A DNA stretch of 64,000 nucleotides. It comes from Ziziphus jujuba (taxonomy: Eukaryota; Streptophyta; Magnoliopsida; Rosales; Rhamnaceae). A model generated the notes under the pieces. That model made no database searches and was not told the origin of the DNA. It saw nothing but the letters and a program-made list of their open reading frames with translations. Positions 11,301 through 23,217 of this stretch are shown here, one piece after another. The stretch covers positions 26,229,001 through 26,293,000 of the forward strand of contig NC_083387.1 in NCBI RefSeq assembly GCF_031755915.1, written 5' to 3'. How positions within the stretch are numbered: position 1 is the first letter of the stretch; every line of letters starts with the position of its first letter. A program made the translations under genes and the position numbers.

Positions 11301-12964
11301 GATGGATGGAGTTGTTAAAGGATTATGACTGTGTGATTGACTATCACCCGGGTAAGGCGAATGTAGTGGCAGATGCTTTGAGTAGGAAGGCTACTGGATC
11401 CCTTGCTCACATCCAAGTCATCCAACTACCTCTCATGGTGGAGTTGAAGAAGATGGGGGTGTTAATGCATATGCATCCTTCAGGAGTTCTCATGGCTAGC
11501 TTCCAGGTACGACCGGTGTTGGTGGATCGTATAGTAGAGACCCAAATGGAAGATCCTAAGTTGAGGACAATTAAGGGCAAGGTACAAGAAGGTCTTGATC
11601 CGGAATTTTCCATAAGGAGGGATGGAGCCCTCGTGTATAAAGGACGACTTTGCGTTCCGGATATCCCAGGACTCAAGAAGGAGATTTTGGAGGAGGCGCA
11701 TAGCTCGATGTATGCGATGCATCCTGGGAGTACCAAGATGTATCGGACGCTTGTTAAGTATTATTGGTGGATTGGTATGAAGAGAGAAGTGGCAGACTTT
11801 GTATCAAAGTGTTTGATTTGTCAACAAGTGAAAGTAGAAAGACAGAAGCCTTCGGGACTACTCCAACCTTTACCGATTCCCGTGTGGAAGTGGGAAGAAC
11901 TCAACATGGACTTCGTATTCAAGCTTCCTTCCACACCTAGAAGGTACGACGGCATTTGGGTAATCATTGATCGTCTCACCAAGTCGGCACACTTCCTACC
12001 GGTACGAGAACGTTTTTCGCCCGAGAAGTTAGCCCAGTTGTTCGTGCAACGCATTGTAAGTCTTCATGGAGTACCGTTAGCCATCGTCTCCGATCGAGAT
12101 CCGCGCTTTACTTCACGACTATGGCGGAAGTTGGCTGATGCACTAGGAGCAAGACTTAACTACAGCACCGCTTTTCACCCACAATCTGATGGACAAGCAG
12201 AGCGCACAATCCAGACATTAGAAGACATGCTAAGGTCTTGCATTATGCAATTTAGCGGTAGCTGGGATGAACAACTGCCACTGATAGAGTTTGTCTACAA
12301 CAACAGTTATCAAGCGAGTACTGGAATGTCCCCGTATGAAGCTTTATATGGGAGGCAGTGTCGGACACCTTTGTGTTGGAGTGAGGTAGGAGAAGAGAGG
12401 CTCCTTGCAACAACTAATGCGGTCGGATCTGAGTATTTAAGGATGACCTTGGACAAGGTGAAGATCGTTAGGGATCGATTGAAGGTTGCCCAAGATAGAC
12501 AGAAGAGTTACGCCGATGTGCGTAGAAAGGATTTGGAATTCGAGGTAGGAGATTGGGTATTCCTAAAACTATCTCCATGGAAAGGAGTAGTACGTTTTGG
12601 ACGACGAGGTAAGTTGGGTCCTCGTTATATTGGGCCTTACGAGGTTACGGAAAGGATTGGCCCGGTGGCGTATAGGTTGGCGTTACCGGAAGAGCTAGCT
12701 CGAGTACACAACGTGTTTCATGTGTCGATGCTACGGAAGTATATTGCAGACCCTTCGCACGTACTCGAGAGTCCGGCTATAGAGATAAGGGAAGATCTTT
12801 CGTATGTGGAGCAGCCAGTACAGATTTTGGATCGCGAGGAACGCACGCTACGCAACAAGACTATTCCTCTAGTTAAGGTCTTATGGCGGAACCACTTGGT
12901 CGAGGAAGCAACGTGGGAACCCGAAGCACAGATGCGTGAGCAGTACCCGTATCTGTTCCAGTGA
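8390..12964 (+). CDS. Ty3/chromovirus gag-pol polyprotein, 1524 aa, intact
   Basis: A single uninterrupted polyprotein for particle formation, processing, reverse transcription and integration. Retrotransposon gag lies at about 50-210. A half knuckle (C286, C289, H294, C297) is followed by a full CCHC knuckle C303-C316 ([14 protein letters not shown]). The protease site is at 407-410, reading DPGA rather than the usual D[S/T]GA. RT has its catalytic FIDD at 741-744. RNase H acidic residues are D890, E927, D952 and D995. Integrase has H1104/H1111/C1141/C1144 and the triad D1174, D1235, E1271 (DX35E). A GPY motif is near 1415, and a C-terminal chromodomain lies at about 1470-1515 ([12 protein letters not shown]). 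The start follows a 142-base leader and gives a basic N-terminus. No stop or frameshift separates gag from pol. All catalytic landmarks are present, so the protein may be functional; expression is unknown. Confidence 0.97.
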   Translation: MSRRDTRRTRERSAESSGSRSSLRDLVSQLTRALGGSSSSNRSVDQARRLGAVEFDGSQGPAAALKWLSSMEKILEEGMQCPDEDMVRISGFMLEGDARKWWQMEKTRRRHTWDQFKIAFSTEFCPPAYREARRREFEGLRQGNMTVTEYERRFRELSEFCMHLIPDDHAKKVRFIDGLNESIGYTLSGSVHPTYQSARDAALELERQAEIHRPSRRRPFEGSYSGVPRQGASKKSHSSGSDSGGFSPRGRFQRRGGYRMPQPARHSISGGTSSYQHSGFSPKPFCRRCNRAHHGICQFEGVCFQCGQAGHIKRNCPYGEAGVLGASAPSHQASGSRGQSSRGSYAVGGSSGSVPQPVGPSRGRGRRPQQTGQGRVFAMTQQEALATPDVVAGTLNIFGNDALVLIDPGATHSFISKEFVIRVGMTPTPLECLVEIATPAGESLWPSQLIKECFFCIEDQVMEADLILLDLSGLDVILGMDWLARNHASVDCFSKEVTFRRPGLPEVVFRGGVGRPLPRLISTLTAKKLLNKGCHGYLAHVIDTRVSGVRLEDMPVVRDFPDVFPEELPGLPPEREVDFPIELIPGTVPISLPPYRMAPAELRELKVQLQDLVDKGFIRPSISPWGAPVLFVKKKDGSLRLCIDYRQLNKVTIPNRYPLPRIDDLFDQLQGAKVFSKIDLRSGYHQLRIRESDIPKTAFRTRYGHYEFLVMSFGLTNAPAAFMDLMNRVFRPYLDHFVIVFIDDILIYSRSQEEHVRHLKRVLQTLRQHQLYAKFDKCEFWLNQVGFLGHIVSAEGIYVDPDKVKAVLSWERPTTVREVRSFLGLAGYYRRFIEGFSRIAGPLHRLTRKNVELSWTDRCEQSFQELKQKLTSAPVLTLPDGNEGFEVYCDASHQGLGCVLMQNQRVVAYASRQLKQHEQNYPTHDLELAAVVFALKKWRHYLYGATCQIYTDHKSLKYIFTQKELNMRQRRWMELLKDYDCVIDYHPGKANVVADALSRKATGSLAHIQVIQLPLMVELKKMGVLMHMHPSGVLMASFQVRPVLVDRIVETQMEDPKLRTIKGKVQEGLDPEFSIRRDGALVYKGRLCVPDIPGLKKEILEEAHSSMYAMHPGSTKMYRTLVKYYWWIGMKREVADFVSKCLICQQVKVERQKPSGLLQPLPIPVWKWEELNMDFVFKLPSTPRRYDGIWVIIDRLTKSAHFLPVRERFSPEKLAQLFVQRIVSLHGVPLAIVSDRDPRFTSRLWRKLADALGARLNYSTAFHPQSDGQAERTIQTLEDMLRSCIMQFSGSWDEQLPLIEFVYNNSYQASTGMSPYEALYGRQCRTPLCWSEVGEERLLATTNAVGSEYLRMTLDKVKIVRDRLKVAQDRQKSYADVRRKDLEFEVGDWVFLKLSPWKGVVRFGRRGKLGPRYIGPYEVTERIGPVAYRLALPEELARVHNVFHVSMLRKYIADPSHVLESPAIEIREDLSYVEQPVQILDREERTLRNKTIPLVKVLWRNHLVEEATWEPEAQMREQYPYLFQ

Positions 12965-12995
12965 CGTGCGGAAATTTCGAGGACGAAATTTTTGT

Positions 12996-13007
12996 AAGGG
13001 GGGAAGG
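12996..13007 (+). other. G1 polypurine tract
   Basis: AAGGGGGGAAGG directly precedes the 3' LTR and is the expected plus-strand primer. The same tract, reversed, borders the left LTR of G2 (37743-37754). Confidence 0.92.
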
Positions 13008-13008
13008 C

Positions 13009-16000
13009 TGTAACACCCCGTCCCGAATCGCACCGGAATCCGTGCACGTTGACCGAGGTTGACCGTTGACCGTTGACCGAAGGGGTCAAAAGTTGACTTT
13101 TTGACTCGGTGGGAATTTCGAGTTGACCAGGGTACCGTGGCGAAGTGCATGACGCCCTGAGTTCGTAGACTAGTAGCACGTCGAAAACGGAGCTACGGTT
13201 TGAAAGTTATGGGCAAAACAAGTTGAAGTGTAAACTGTCTAAAAGGTGCCGGGAGTTGACTTTTTCTTGTGATGTAATTGTGAGTTGACTCTTGTATGGT
13301 TGTAAAGTACTCGTCGATACGAGTTCATAGACTAGCGGCACGCTCAAAACGGACATCCGGTTAAAAAGTTATGGACGTTTGAAGTTTACCGGATACCGTA
13401 TTATTTTAATATTTTTTTTGGGTCGGTGAACAGTGAAACGCCACGTGTCAGTTTCTGATTGGTCCACGTGGCATGAACAGTGTCATTCAGGGGTTTTATT
13501 TGTTAAAACACTCGGGGAAGAGAGAGAAAGAGAGAGAAGAGAGAGAAAGAGAGAGAGGAGAGAGAAAGAGCCACCGCCGGCCACCGGATTTTGTCACTGT
13601 TCCGGCCGAGTTACTGTACACGCGCCGGACAGAAAGCTTGCCCACCTCATTTCCGGCAAAACCTCCAAATTTCACGGCGAACGGCCGCCGGACGCGCCCG
13701 GATCGGACGTCCGAAGTTTGGCGGCGATTTTTCCCCTCCACCGCCGGCCACCGCGAATCGGCACTATTCCGGCCGATAAACAGTACACGCGCCATACACT
13801 CAGCATCCTCTCCTCAAGTCCGGCCTACCCACCAAAAATCACGGCCATCGGACCACCGACGCGCCGGGATCGGAGCGTTTTCCGGCGAGGGGTCGAAAAT
13901 CTTCAAACGGTGATTTCTCCGCCGTCCGACCTCCGTTTTGCTCACCGTCGGTCCCGTTGGATTGCTCTCCTCACGATCTACAAATCTACAAAATTTTACA
14001 GCAAACGGCCACCGTCGGAAATTACTGTTCCGGCGACGGTTGCCGGTGACGTGGCGGTCCGCCGGAAAGTACTGTTCCGGCGAGTACCCCGAAAATTCTG
14101 GCCAGCTCCAGTCCGCAGTGTTCGACCTCCTGAACCCAAATCCGACTTCCGTTTCCACCAATTCGCGACGGTTTGGGAGAATTGCAAAGCCGAAACCCGA
14201 AAAGCTTCCCGATAAAATTCCGACCCCGTCGGGTACGATCATCGGAAATTAAGACCGGATCTGTGATTAGCATCACTCGAGCTTCGATTCGGTATATAAT
14301 TCGTAAATTTTAGTTATCGTTTGGTGTTCGCTCCTCGGGTACCCATTTGGGGATTACCCGAATAAAATATTAATATTTGTGGTTTTGGTACTGTGGGTGT
14401 TTTAGGTGCACGTGCAAGTAGCGGAGTCGATCCTGCGGAGGATCTTGATTGAGATACGTGCACAAGGTGAGTGACCCACCTTCAAATTAATTTTGGGAAT
14501 TTAATTGGTGAATATATAATGTGTGATTTAAATATTTGGAATTTAATTTCTATGTGCCAAATATTTATTTGAATTATTGTGGAATTATTTGTGAATTTAT
14601 CGGATTTAAGAAAATGTGTATTTCACCAATTTATGCCATGTGGAATTATTTTATGGTTTTGAGGATTTTGAAATTGGTGTGGTTTTAATGGTAAATTGGG
14701 CACGATTTGATTTTCAAATATTTCAAGGAAAATATTTGGTTATGTTGGTGATTTCAATTTTTATGAAATATGCCCATAAAATATTATGAGATTTGATTAT
14801 GAGATTTTGAGCATTATTTATGCTATTGGGAAAATGTGGATATTTGAATTGATGGATTTGAAAGTTGGTGGATTTGAAAATCATGGAATTTATGGCATTG
14901 ATTACAAAGAAATTGTGGGAAAATTCCCGGTTCAAGCGGATGGATTATGCCCGCTATGTTTATGAAAAATGTGAAATTTGTTTTATGATTTAAATTTATG
15001 GATTTTATAATTTTTAGATGCACTGTGCACGTACTGGTGTTCTGATTATGTGATATGGTATATGTGATATGGTTAGTGTGCACACGGTTGTGATTAGCGC
15101 GCAGGTGGGTGTGAGTAGCGCGCGGTTGATATTATGAGGGTGTCCTGTGGATGCCATCGGAGAGGGCGGCCACCCCCCTTTGGCCGGGACACCAGGTTAG
15201 CAGCGGCGCAGTGGGACGCCACGCGACCGTATGCCGGTTTCTCTCTATAACCTCCTGTCTGGCGGTACCTTGGGACGCTGGGTACTGTTGGCGCCACTGG
15301 TATATAGTGGGTGCATCAAATGATTTTCAGAACTGTGTTTTAAAAATAAAATGTTTGGAAACTGAATTAGAATTAAAAATATAATTGTTACCGCTTCTGG
15401 TATTTAATTGATGTCTTGGTTTTCGGGAAATATGAATAAAGGGTTTTGTGAAAATGTTTTAAAAGGGGAACCTTTCCAACTGAGAGAATTGTAAGGGTTT
15501 TGAGAGACATTATTATTTCCAAATAATTATTATTTATATACCTATTACCGTGGTATGATAGTGTAGAGTAGTAGGGTCGCTCACTGAGATGATTAGCATC
15601 TCACACTCTTAAATTTCGTTCCTCTAGGTACCAGGTAGTCGGTGTTCACTCGGAGCGGACTCGATCTTCCTCGCTGTATTTGTTCGTGCAGTACCTTGTT
15701 CTTCTTTTACTGCAGTTGTACTATTTCTTTCACTTTTACTGTATTCTGTATTTTGTAGTACTTCATAAAGCTCTGTATACTGTATGGGACACTTATGTAT
15801 TTGTATTGCACTGGATTACTGTATTTTTATTTTGGAGTGCTGAAATTTGTGGAACCAGTTCGTCGTACTGTGGGAGGAATAAGGGAACAATTATAGAAGT
15901 GTGTTTTCAGTGCAGGAAATTTTGTGGTAAGTTCATCCCTTAGGGGAGGTTCTGCCGGATCTTCCACAGAAGGGTCCGGTAGGGTTTCCCTGGGATCAGG

Positions 16001-16044
16001 GCTTGTCTAGGGTTCCGGTGGGGAACTTTGGACGGGTCCTGACA
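13009..16044 (+). repeat. G1 3' LTR (3036 bp)
   Basis: Same termini as the 5' LTR and nearly identical. It is 19 bases longer because the GA tract (about 13516-13570) carries an additional AGAGAGAA-type block. The CDS stop is 44 bases upstream of its start. The target duplication AGGAG follows immediately. Confidence 0.97.
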
Positions 16045-16049
16045 AGGAG

Positions 16050-16789
16050 GATATTTGCTATTTTTGTTTTGATTATTTCTAGAAATTTCTTGTGGTTTTT
16101 TCCATCCATCTTTGGTATTTTGAGACTGCATTTTTATTTTAGACTGAAAGGCATTTTCCAAAGAATTTTCATTCCGCCTACTCAATCTTTTTCTCATATG
16201 CTTCTAGAAAGCCCATTAATTTTGTTGCTGTTAAATTTTCAATATCCTTTGATTCTTCTATAGCAGTAATAATTGCATCGTACTTTACTTTGCAACTCAT
16301 TAAAATGTTTTCTACTACTTTCTTTTCAGAAATATTCTCTCCATAGGCTCTCATTTGATTAACTACTTCTTTTATTCTTGAGTAGTAATCTTTAGCGATC
16401 TCATTGTCTTTCATTTTCAAATTTTCTTAATCTCTTCTCCGAGTCTATAGTTTTATGGCACGTACCTTAATACTGCCTTGAAACTCCTCTTGTAGGGTAT
16501 CCCATGCCTCCTTTGTTGTTGTAGATCCCATAATCATTGGAAAGATTTCATCCGCCACGACTTGTTGTAGAATAAACAAAGCTTGGGAATCCTTTTGTTG
16601 ATTTTCATCAAGCTCCTTCTTTTGATTGTCATCAAGAATGGTAATATCATTAGGAATAGTGTAGCCCTCACTGATAATATCCTATAGTTTTTGGGATAAA
16701 AAATAACTGGTCATTTTTATAAACCAAAAATCGTAATTTTCACCACTAAAGATTGGAACTGGACTTGTGCGGAAGGTGTTCTCGACCAT
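16050..16789 (-). pseudogene. copia-A gag (decayed)
   Basis: Reading minus from an ATG at 16789-16787: the start VPIFSGENYDFWFIKM is the N-terminal domain typical of copia gag. It is followed by a DSQALFILQQVVADEIFP segment, then a UBN2-type region (MKMKDNEIAKDYYSRI at about 16420, SCKVKYDAIITAIEESKD). In-frame stops occur near 16685 and 16455, and the frame shifts before the basic stretch ahead of the zinc knuckle. The gene continues across G1 at 5225. Confidence 0.85.
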
Positions 16790-16830
16790 GGTGAATGAAA
16801 ATAACTACACCTAGTTTATGAATGAACCAG

Positions 16831-16842
16831 GCTCGGATACCA
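16831..16842 (-). other. copia-A primer-binding site
   Basis: On the minus strand this reads TGGTATCCGAGC, one base from the usual initiator tRNA-Met site. It is directly inside the 5' LTR and upstream of gag. Confidence 0.8.
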
Positions 16843-16843
16843 T

Positions 16844-17153
16844 TGATGAAATTTATTGAAAAATATTGTGGGATGCTTTTAGTGGAGAAAGGAAAGGAGA
16901 AAGGAAAATATAGAAACTTTTTTTTTTTAATGTAATTGTTACATGTGTTGTGGATGCAATAGCTTCCTATTTATACAAGTACAAGGTGGGTTCCTTAGCC
17001 AACTAAACAATTCATGAATGTTCCAGGTTTTAGGAAGCAAATTTTAACTTGAACACTTATACACACGAGAAAGTCAAATCAAACTTAAACTTTTACTTGC
17101 CACTTAAGTATTTCTAGAATTCTCTTTAGAAATGTGCAGCATTAATTGCAACA
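16844..17153 (-). repeat. copia-A 5' LTR (310 bp)
   Basis: On the minus strand it starts TGTTGCAATTA and ends TTTCATCA, one base before the primer-binding site. It contains a T run (about 16919-16929 on the plus strand). The right edge at 17153 is set by the abrupt start of RLP homology at 17156. The other LTR and the target duplication are outside the window. Confidence 0.75.
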
Positions 17154-19080
17154 GTGACAAATCCAATGACTCAAGCTCTTTTAAATTCCCCAAGGATGAT
17201 GGATGCTACCACTTAAATTGTTGTGGGAAAAGTTGAGAACATGAATCCAAGATAAGTTCCCAGTGCATTCTAGAATTTCACCGTTGAATTTATTTCTTGA
17301 AAGATCAATGAAAACAAAATTGTCTTAGATCTTTCCATAGGATAAGAATGTACCTTTAGTTGTTAATGTGATCGAGTAATCAAACCCAGTACTCCATGAG
17401 ATTGATTTTCTCCGTAAAGTTGCATTTTCACTCATGTATGATCAACTGGTAGCATCAATAGCTTTCATGGAGTTCCATATTTTGAAATATTCAGATGGCG
17501 ACGTACCCTCGAAGGTATTCTCAGAGAGATCAACAATGCGCAAATTGGGAAACTCATGATTGGAAATCGGCTTTCTTATAACTGCATAGAGTCGATTTGA
17601 TCTTAATATCAGCATGCTTAGCTCCGGAAGATTCCAATACCAAGAAGGAAAGACATCACTAAATTTATTGTCCCCAAGATTGACAGCTTCAAGCATCCTA
17701 CAATCAGGCAATAACTGTGGTAAATGCCCTTCAAATTGGTTATGGTTTAGATCGATCATCCTTAATTCGCTTCCACTTTCACATAGAGATGGAATATTAC
17801 CATGAAAAGAGTTGTTTCTCACACTCAAGAGAACTAATGAGTTTGTGACATTTCTCAAACATTGTGGAAGGACACCACTCAGTTTGTTATTGGACAAGCG
17901 AGGGAAGTAAGATTGCAAAATGCTGCTGAGACTTCTCCACTTAGTTCATTATTTGAGATTCTATACTCAAAGATGGAAGTTAGAGGAATTGGCAGTTTTC
18001 CTTTCAACATGTTAAAAGAAAGATCCAATATACCAAGACTAACCCCAGGAATGATAAGTTGAGGTTGGTCAAAGCCTATCAAATTGTTACGAGAAATGTC
18101 TATATACTCTATAGTTTCTATGCTAATGTTCTATAACCACTTGGGTATTTGCCCAGATAAGTGGTTTCCACTGAGACCCAAGTTTATTAGGTTATCTTGG
18201 TACCTTAAGAAATTAGGGAACGTACTTAAGTTACAATCATCTAGAAATAAATATTCAAATTTCGGAGTGGTTGCATTTGGAGTGTTAATGGTTCTAGTAA
18301 GCACATATAAGTTATTACCCTGTAGTTGGAGTCCGAGTAGAGACTTCATTCCTAAAAACATGTCAAAATCTAGTGTGCCACTCAACTCATTAAAACAAAG
18401 ATAAAGAATTTCAAGATTTCTTAGTCTAGAAAATGAAGGTGGCACAACCCCAGTTAGATAATTATCAGTAAGTTCTAATTCAGTCAATTGGGTTAGGTTT
18501 GCAAGCCAAGAAGGAAGTTGACCACTTAGTTGATTAGCGCTAAGATGTAATGCAATGAAGTTGGTCAGGTTTCGAAGTGAAGAAGGAATTTGATCACAAA
18601 AGTTGTTACTTTCAAGCCATAAATCAGTAACCTTTGTAAGTTTGCCAAGCGACGATGGAATCAACCCCGAAAGGTTACTATTTCCAACATCTAAATAATT
18701 CAAGTGCTCAAGCTTTTCAATTAACAAAGGTATGCTACCTGAGAAACTCGTTTTAGGAAGTGATAATACCTTGAGAAGACTACCATTCTGAAATTCTGGT
18801 AAATACCCGGTAAGACGTTGGTTGCCATCACAAGAACTTGTAGACTTGGAATGGAAAGAATAGTGTTGGGGAACTCTCCATACACCCCACAATATTTTAG
18901 GGTGAGAGATGACAAAGAAAATAAATTTCCCAGAAAGGTAGGCATTTTGGAGTTGATATCAACATAACTGAGATGAAGATGTTTTAGCTTAGTTAAATTG
19001 TGAATTAAGCTATTCAAATCAAGCTTTTCAAAGGCGGTTTGGAAGGACGATGTTGATTTTGTAACATGGAGTTGCATACG
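17154..19080 (-). pseudogene. RLP pseudogene 1: Cf-9-type leucine-rich-repeat receptor-like protein, broken
   Basis: Family role: cell-surface LRR receptor-like proteins, often in pathogen recognition. Minus-strand fragments in order: about 19077-18721 (LRRs such as LTKLKHLHLSYVDINSKMP), 18892-18131 (LNYLDVGNSNLSGLIPSSLG and six to seven 24-residue LRRs of the LxGxIPxxLxxLxxL type), 18082-17879 (RILDL-like island region) and 17918-17442 (NNSFHGNIPSLCESGSELRM, LRSNRLYAVIRKP). Coding then degrades to about 17156 (LKELESLDLS). The frame shifts at least at about 18800, 18090 and 17900. The signal peptide, N-terminal cap and first LRRs are missing, and the C-terminal transmembrane part is cut off by copia-A. 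It is strongly similar to RLP pseudogene 2 over the shared part, so they are tandem paralogues. Confidence 0.88.
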
Positions 19081-20304
19081 TAGGATGCAAGTTTCTTCTT
19101 TCAGTAAAGGTTTGCTCTAGGTGCTTGTACCCTTAGGGCTATTGTTAGATTGGGATATGAATTAAAACCCAAAAAAAAAAAAAATAATGAAACCCCCAAC
19201 TTTTCATTAAGAAACACTACTCCATCTAAGATTTAGAAGACGACAAAAATTAGATAATTGAGAAGCTAAAACATAATCTAGTTTGTTGGGTCCTAAGCTC
19301 GGGAACCAATTAGCATGTCACGGAAATAACGAAATATGAAAAAGATTACTGTCTATTTATATAATTAATATGCACTAATGTATTTTTTGAAAAAGAATGT
19401 TAGTTGTAGTGAAAGAAACCAAATATCAATATTAGTTGGTAAATATATTGAAAACGCAACACACACCAATCATCCGATGTAGAGTAGATGGTCAGAAATT
19501 CGGCCCTCATCCAGTCGACCTACGTTTGAGTCCCGGCAACGGAAATATGTAATTTTTTTTGAAAATTAGGTTCAGAACCTTATTTTATTGCGTACTTAAA
19601 CAAACTGTGACATTAAAAATAGCAAAACTTAAATATAAACTAATATTCATTTAAAAAATAATGTCCTTCTCTGAGACCCTGAGACGTAGTCGCTCAATGG
19701 TTTTAATTAATTTACTTGTATAGTGCCAAAAATTTTTATGTTTTTGGCATACTTGTTTGATTAGGTGGTCAGAAACAACACACATAACAATAGTCAGCTG
19801 GAAAACAGCAAGGACATTTGCATCAACTACAAAAGTTGAATTTCTGATGAACTCCCTGATCAGCATGAAAGCGACATGAATATTTCTAATCAGTTTGAAG
19901 AAAAATAGAGGAGAAAAAAAATGAGGGTTCGACATCTCATTTTCCATATTGGCATAGAATGCGCTTTGTTGACTCCAAATATAGAGTTTCATGGTCACAA
20001 CCACCTTTCTTTGTATCATGGAAATTGCATATTCAAGGTTAATTGAGTGCAATATTTATGACACCTATTGTAAGCAATATTCAATTTCTTTCAATGAACT
20101 TAGTTATACCAAACTTTTTGTCTTTCGTTGTGTGGATTGTAATATTAATATCCAATTGTTGTGCGGTCCATTGCCATGCTCAATTAAAACATAAATATCA
20201 TGTCCATCCTTCCCTTATCTCTTGTTGATTCAATCATGGAAGATGACTAGGATGAATTTTGTTGCGATCTTGGTAAAACTGAAAGGTAAAATAATAATGT
20301 ATAG
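19031..20304 (+). repeat. Segmental duplication, copy 1 (partner 54534-58714)
   Basis: Direct repeat of the sequence at 54534-55788 plus 58692-58714, with small indels and substitutions throughout. It starts inside the LRR-coding part of RLP pseudogene 1 (AAGGCGGTT) and runs into the spacer. It includes a decayed tRNA-Glu. A 133-codon minus-strand frame at 20052-19651 is not kept open in the partner, so it is probably not a gene. Confidence 0.9.
19473..19544 (+). pseudogene. tRNA-Glu(CTC) pseudogene, copy 1
   Basis: A 72-base stretch from TCCGATGTAG to GTCCCGGCAACGGAA aligns over its whole length with plant tRNA-Glu. The acceptor stem pairs TCCGATG with CAACGGA with one mismatch, the anticodon CTC sits at 19506-19508, and the T arm contains GTTTGAGTC. 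The anticodon stem 3' side and T stem 5' side are degraded, so it should not fold into a working tRNA. The homologous place in the duplicate (54990-55057) has a differently decayed tRNA-Glu. Confidence 0.75.
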
Positions 20305-22186
20305 TGTATATATGCCGGCGTCTCATTTTGAATTCTTTACTCAATTTTCTGATCATCATCAGGATATCTTTTTTGTCTCAATCTATACTACAATTGTTAT
20401 TTGTGAATATTGTGATTATATATACTAATGATTTTTTTTCTCTTGGTTATAGGATTTAGAATGACAATTGAACAGTGGATAAACCTTAGAAAGATGATTC
20501 CTGTAATAGTTCAATCCCTTGAAGAGATGGGTCCCCAAAAAAAGAATGCAGTGATCAATTGCGGAAATAGTTGTTTAACCTATATCGCTTGACACGTCTA
20601 CTTTTTAAATAGTTAAATTTTACATCATTGTGCAATTTCTGGGATAAATTGCGGAAACTCCCTTTTTTTTTTTTTTTTTTTGTGGGTAAAATAGGAAACT
20701 TCAGTCTTTGAATGACAACAATATCAATATTTGGTTTACTAGAATCATCCATGTGATTAATCTCCAATTATTACCATTATCACATTATGAATGCCTTGTT
20801 ACATTATTTCATGAGATACACATATATAAAAGTCGTTGGATTGAGATTACCAACACCGGGACATATGGAACTTTCATATATATATATATATATAAATATA
20901 TATTTTGATAAAACATATGGAACTATATATATTTTTTGATAAAACATATGGAACTTTTCTATATGTAATTTACTTATAAGTTGTCAGCGTTTGGTATAAG
21001 ACGGACTAACGTACTGATTAGTACGTTCAGGAGTAGCAACTAGCGGGACTACCATAAGTAATGTTATAGCATGACAAAATACTAAGTTTTAGATGGAAAA
21101 ATATTAGAACTTTAATTCTAATATTTTATTATAGCAGTATGCCTAATTATAGAGGAAAAAAAAAATTGATTCAAGAAAGGAAACTGTAAAAGATGACCAA
21201 AGAAGAAATTAAGTGCTCAAATAGAATTTTAACAAACATGATGTTTCATGATAATAATCACTTTTATTCCAAGATAAGCAGCTAAAAAATAGATTAGACT
21301 ATGTTTATTCATTGACATTTTAAGAAGAAAAAATAAAAATAAAAAACAATTTAAAATTGAATATCCACTATTTCAAAATGAGCATCTCAAAAATATATTA
21401 GACTACGTTTATATTGACCCCTTTTGGAGAAAAAGTCGCACAACCTCTTTTACCACTTCCTGTTGAAATTACTTTACCACTACCTGTTGAAATTATGGCA
21501 ATCAAGTGGGGCTTTCTTTTTATTTGTAGTGTGAGCTTTTTTTGTATTCATCATAGACTTGGTTCAATAATAAAAGTATTTTGGATTCGGGTACGCTTTC
21601 TTTTACTCATGATCTTGATTTCAAGATTGTATTGTTGTAAGTGACTCTTTGATAGCTGAGTTTTGCTACAAATTTCTTGTTTACCTACAGAATTAATGGT
21701 ATCATGGTACACGACTTAGCTAAGTTTGGCTTTAGGTTGTATTAATGAACATTATATCTAGATTGAAGAGGATCCACAGTGGCTTTCTTCTCTTATTGTT
21801 TTTTATTCTAACAAAAGAATTAATCCAAGAGATCAAAGAACCAATATTAATGTGAGTAAAGGAAGAGATCAAGGAAACCAAACAAATTGGAGAAAGCGTC
21901 CAATAGCTTTCCCCTTATAAAGATTTTGAAAAGAGCTCGCTCACAAGCTTAACAAGTTCAATTATCCTATGATGAGTTGCAGGGGACTAATGTACATCTA
22001 GTTGTCATCATTCTTTCGCAGCTATTAACGAAATCGCAACTCCTTGAAAGAACTTATTCTCACTCGCATATAAGCATTCGTGGAGTTCTCCAACAAAAGC
22101 TTTTTGACCGTTTCGGGCAATTCTTGTTACTTCCAAAAAGCAACCCCAATTGGGAACCGAATTCTGGAGTGCGCCAAGTTGCGTAT
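20305..22186. other. AT-rich intergenic DNA
   Basis: No gene recognised. It holds a poly-T run (about 20664-20682), a (TA)n microsatellite (about 20876-20895) and unrelated short reading frames. The lone 76-codon frame at 21414-21644 shows no recognisable domain. Confidence 0.7.
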
Positions 22187-22430
22187 ACCGACACGTGTTA
22201 GTAACTTCGTTTTCTTACAGCAGGTTCGCTTAGTTTTTCTTGTCACGTGTCTCCAACTGTCTGGATGTTTTAGTTCATCATGTGGCCACACACGTACGTC
22301 TTAGGTGGATTGAACTGTGTGATGAATTGGCAACCGTTGATCTGATATAGAACGTTAGTCAATGCTTTATATCGAGTCTGACCACTCACTGGCAGTTGAG
22401 TCTTAAGCTGTATCGACTGTATATAATTGC
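22187..22430 (+). repeat. RLP-spacer repeat, copy 1 (partner 31721-31965)
   Basis: Starts ACCGACACGTG and is directly repeated at 31721-31965, with shared blocks such as ACGTGTCT, CTTAGGTGG, GGCAACCGTTGAT and a TATATA-containing end. Each copy lies 5' (to the right) of an RLP pseudogene on the minus strand. It therefore marks the old tandem unit, and may be former promoter or neighbouring-gene sequence. Confidence 0.7.
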
Positions 22431-23217
22431 ATCATAGATGCTCAAATTACCTCAAGTTTTTGTTTAAGTAATTCTGCATTCATCAAATTTGGTAACGGAA
22501 ATTTTGATAAATAATAAATTAATATTGTATAATTGGTTTTTAAATTAATATTATATAATTGGTTTTGTCCTCTAGTACCAACAATTTGTCAATCATTTAT
22601 ATACTAACACATTATTGTTTATCAAAATTTTAGCTAATAAATTTGGTATGTGTAGCATTTTTTTTAATAAGATAAATATATATTAAAAAAAGATTTCTAA
22701 TTCAACAATTCAACAATTCATGTTTTCTTTTTTCGTTTTTTTTTTTTTTGAGTCTTTTTAGGAAAAAAAGAAGAAGCTTTTATATATGAAAGTAAGCTGT
22801 AAAAATTTATTCACATTACCCATAAAAGTTAGTCATGTTAGCAATGGAAGTTGTTCCCTTTTCTTATAAGCCAAGATTCAATTTTACTGGAGAGCACTTA
22901 ATTCCCAAGAAAAAAAAATTGTTTGACATCCTTGCACTTTTTAATGAAATGATGCATCGATATTGGCTAATATATAATAATACAAATAATTAACTACTAT
23001 GAACCTTTATTAATCACTTGAACAACATAATACATCCACCAAGACAAGCTATTTTATGACAACAATAAAACACCAAAAAAAAAAAAAAAAAAGAGGAAGA
23101 GAAAAGAAACGAAGCATACATTATCCCCAATCCAAAGTGGGACAACTTAAATTTAGCAACATGTTGCCTACGCCAAGCTCTATGTCCTCCGCCTCCTTCT
23201 CCTCCCATTATGTTGCC
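22431..23217. other. AT-rich intergenic DNA 3' of RLP pseudogene 2
   Basis: No gene recognised. There is a near-direct repeat of TATAATTGGTTTT at about 22529-22565, a T run at about 22736-22750 and an A run at about 23075-23092. At 23208-23150 the minus strand encodes GGGGHRAWRRQ just after the RLP 2 stop, possibly a former basic C-terminal tail. Confidence 0.6.

Larger units (their letters stand above)
5231..16044 (+). mobile_element. G1: complete, apparently intact Ty3/chromovirus (Tekay/Del-like)
   Basis: A 10814 bp element flanked by the 5 bp direct repeat AGGAG (5226-5230 and 16045-16049), inserted in the minus-strand copia-A zinc-knuckle region. It has a 5' LTR (5231-8247), primer-binding site (8250-8261), single gag-pol frame (8390-12964), polypurine tract (12996-13007) and 3' LTR (13009-16044). 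By eye the LTRs differ at 7 bases plus one 19 bp length change in a GA tract, about 0.23%. The domain order protease, RT, RNase H, integrase, chromodomain places it in the chromoviruses. The Tekay/Del assignment rests on the large LTRs and C-terminal chromodomain and is an inference. It is a candidate autonomous source element for the related copies here. Confidence 0.97.
1..17153 (-). mobile_element. copia-A: nested, decayed Ty1/copia retrotransposon, left end outside window
   Basis: A Ty1/copia element read right to left. It has a 5' LTR (16844-17153), an iMet-like primer-binding site (16831-16842), gag (16789-16050), a zinc knuckle and protease (5225-4862), then pre-integrase, integrase and the first residues of reverse transcriptase (1438-1). 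The pieces become collinear once the two later insertions, S1 (1444-4856) and G1 (5231-16044), are removed; both have clean 5 bp target duplications. The right LTR edge abuts sequence homologous to the 3' end of an RLP gene, so the element probably landed in that gene. The rest of reverse transcriptase, RNase H and the 3' LTR lie left of the window. Frameshifts and stops in every segment make it non-autonomous. Confidence 0.9.

Noticed and set aside
13433..14215. 260-codon plus-strand frame in the G1 3' LTR and its shorter relatives in other LTRs (5655-6418, 36481-37309, 43385-44212, 61303-61912)
   Set aside because: They lie in the GC-rich CCGGCGA block of the LTRs, are open in several frames on both strands, are low-complexity (R, P, S rich) and shift between LTR copies. 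They are compositional artefacts.
19473..19544. Functional tRNA-Glu gene
   Set aside because: The anticodon and T stems do not pair properly, and the duplicate copy is also broken, so both are called pseudogenes.
19651..20052. 133-codon minus-strand frame in the spacer
   Set aside because: The duplicate at 55160-55560 does not keep it open and no domain is recognisable.
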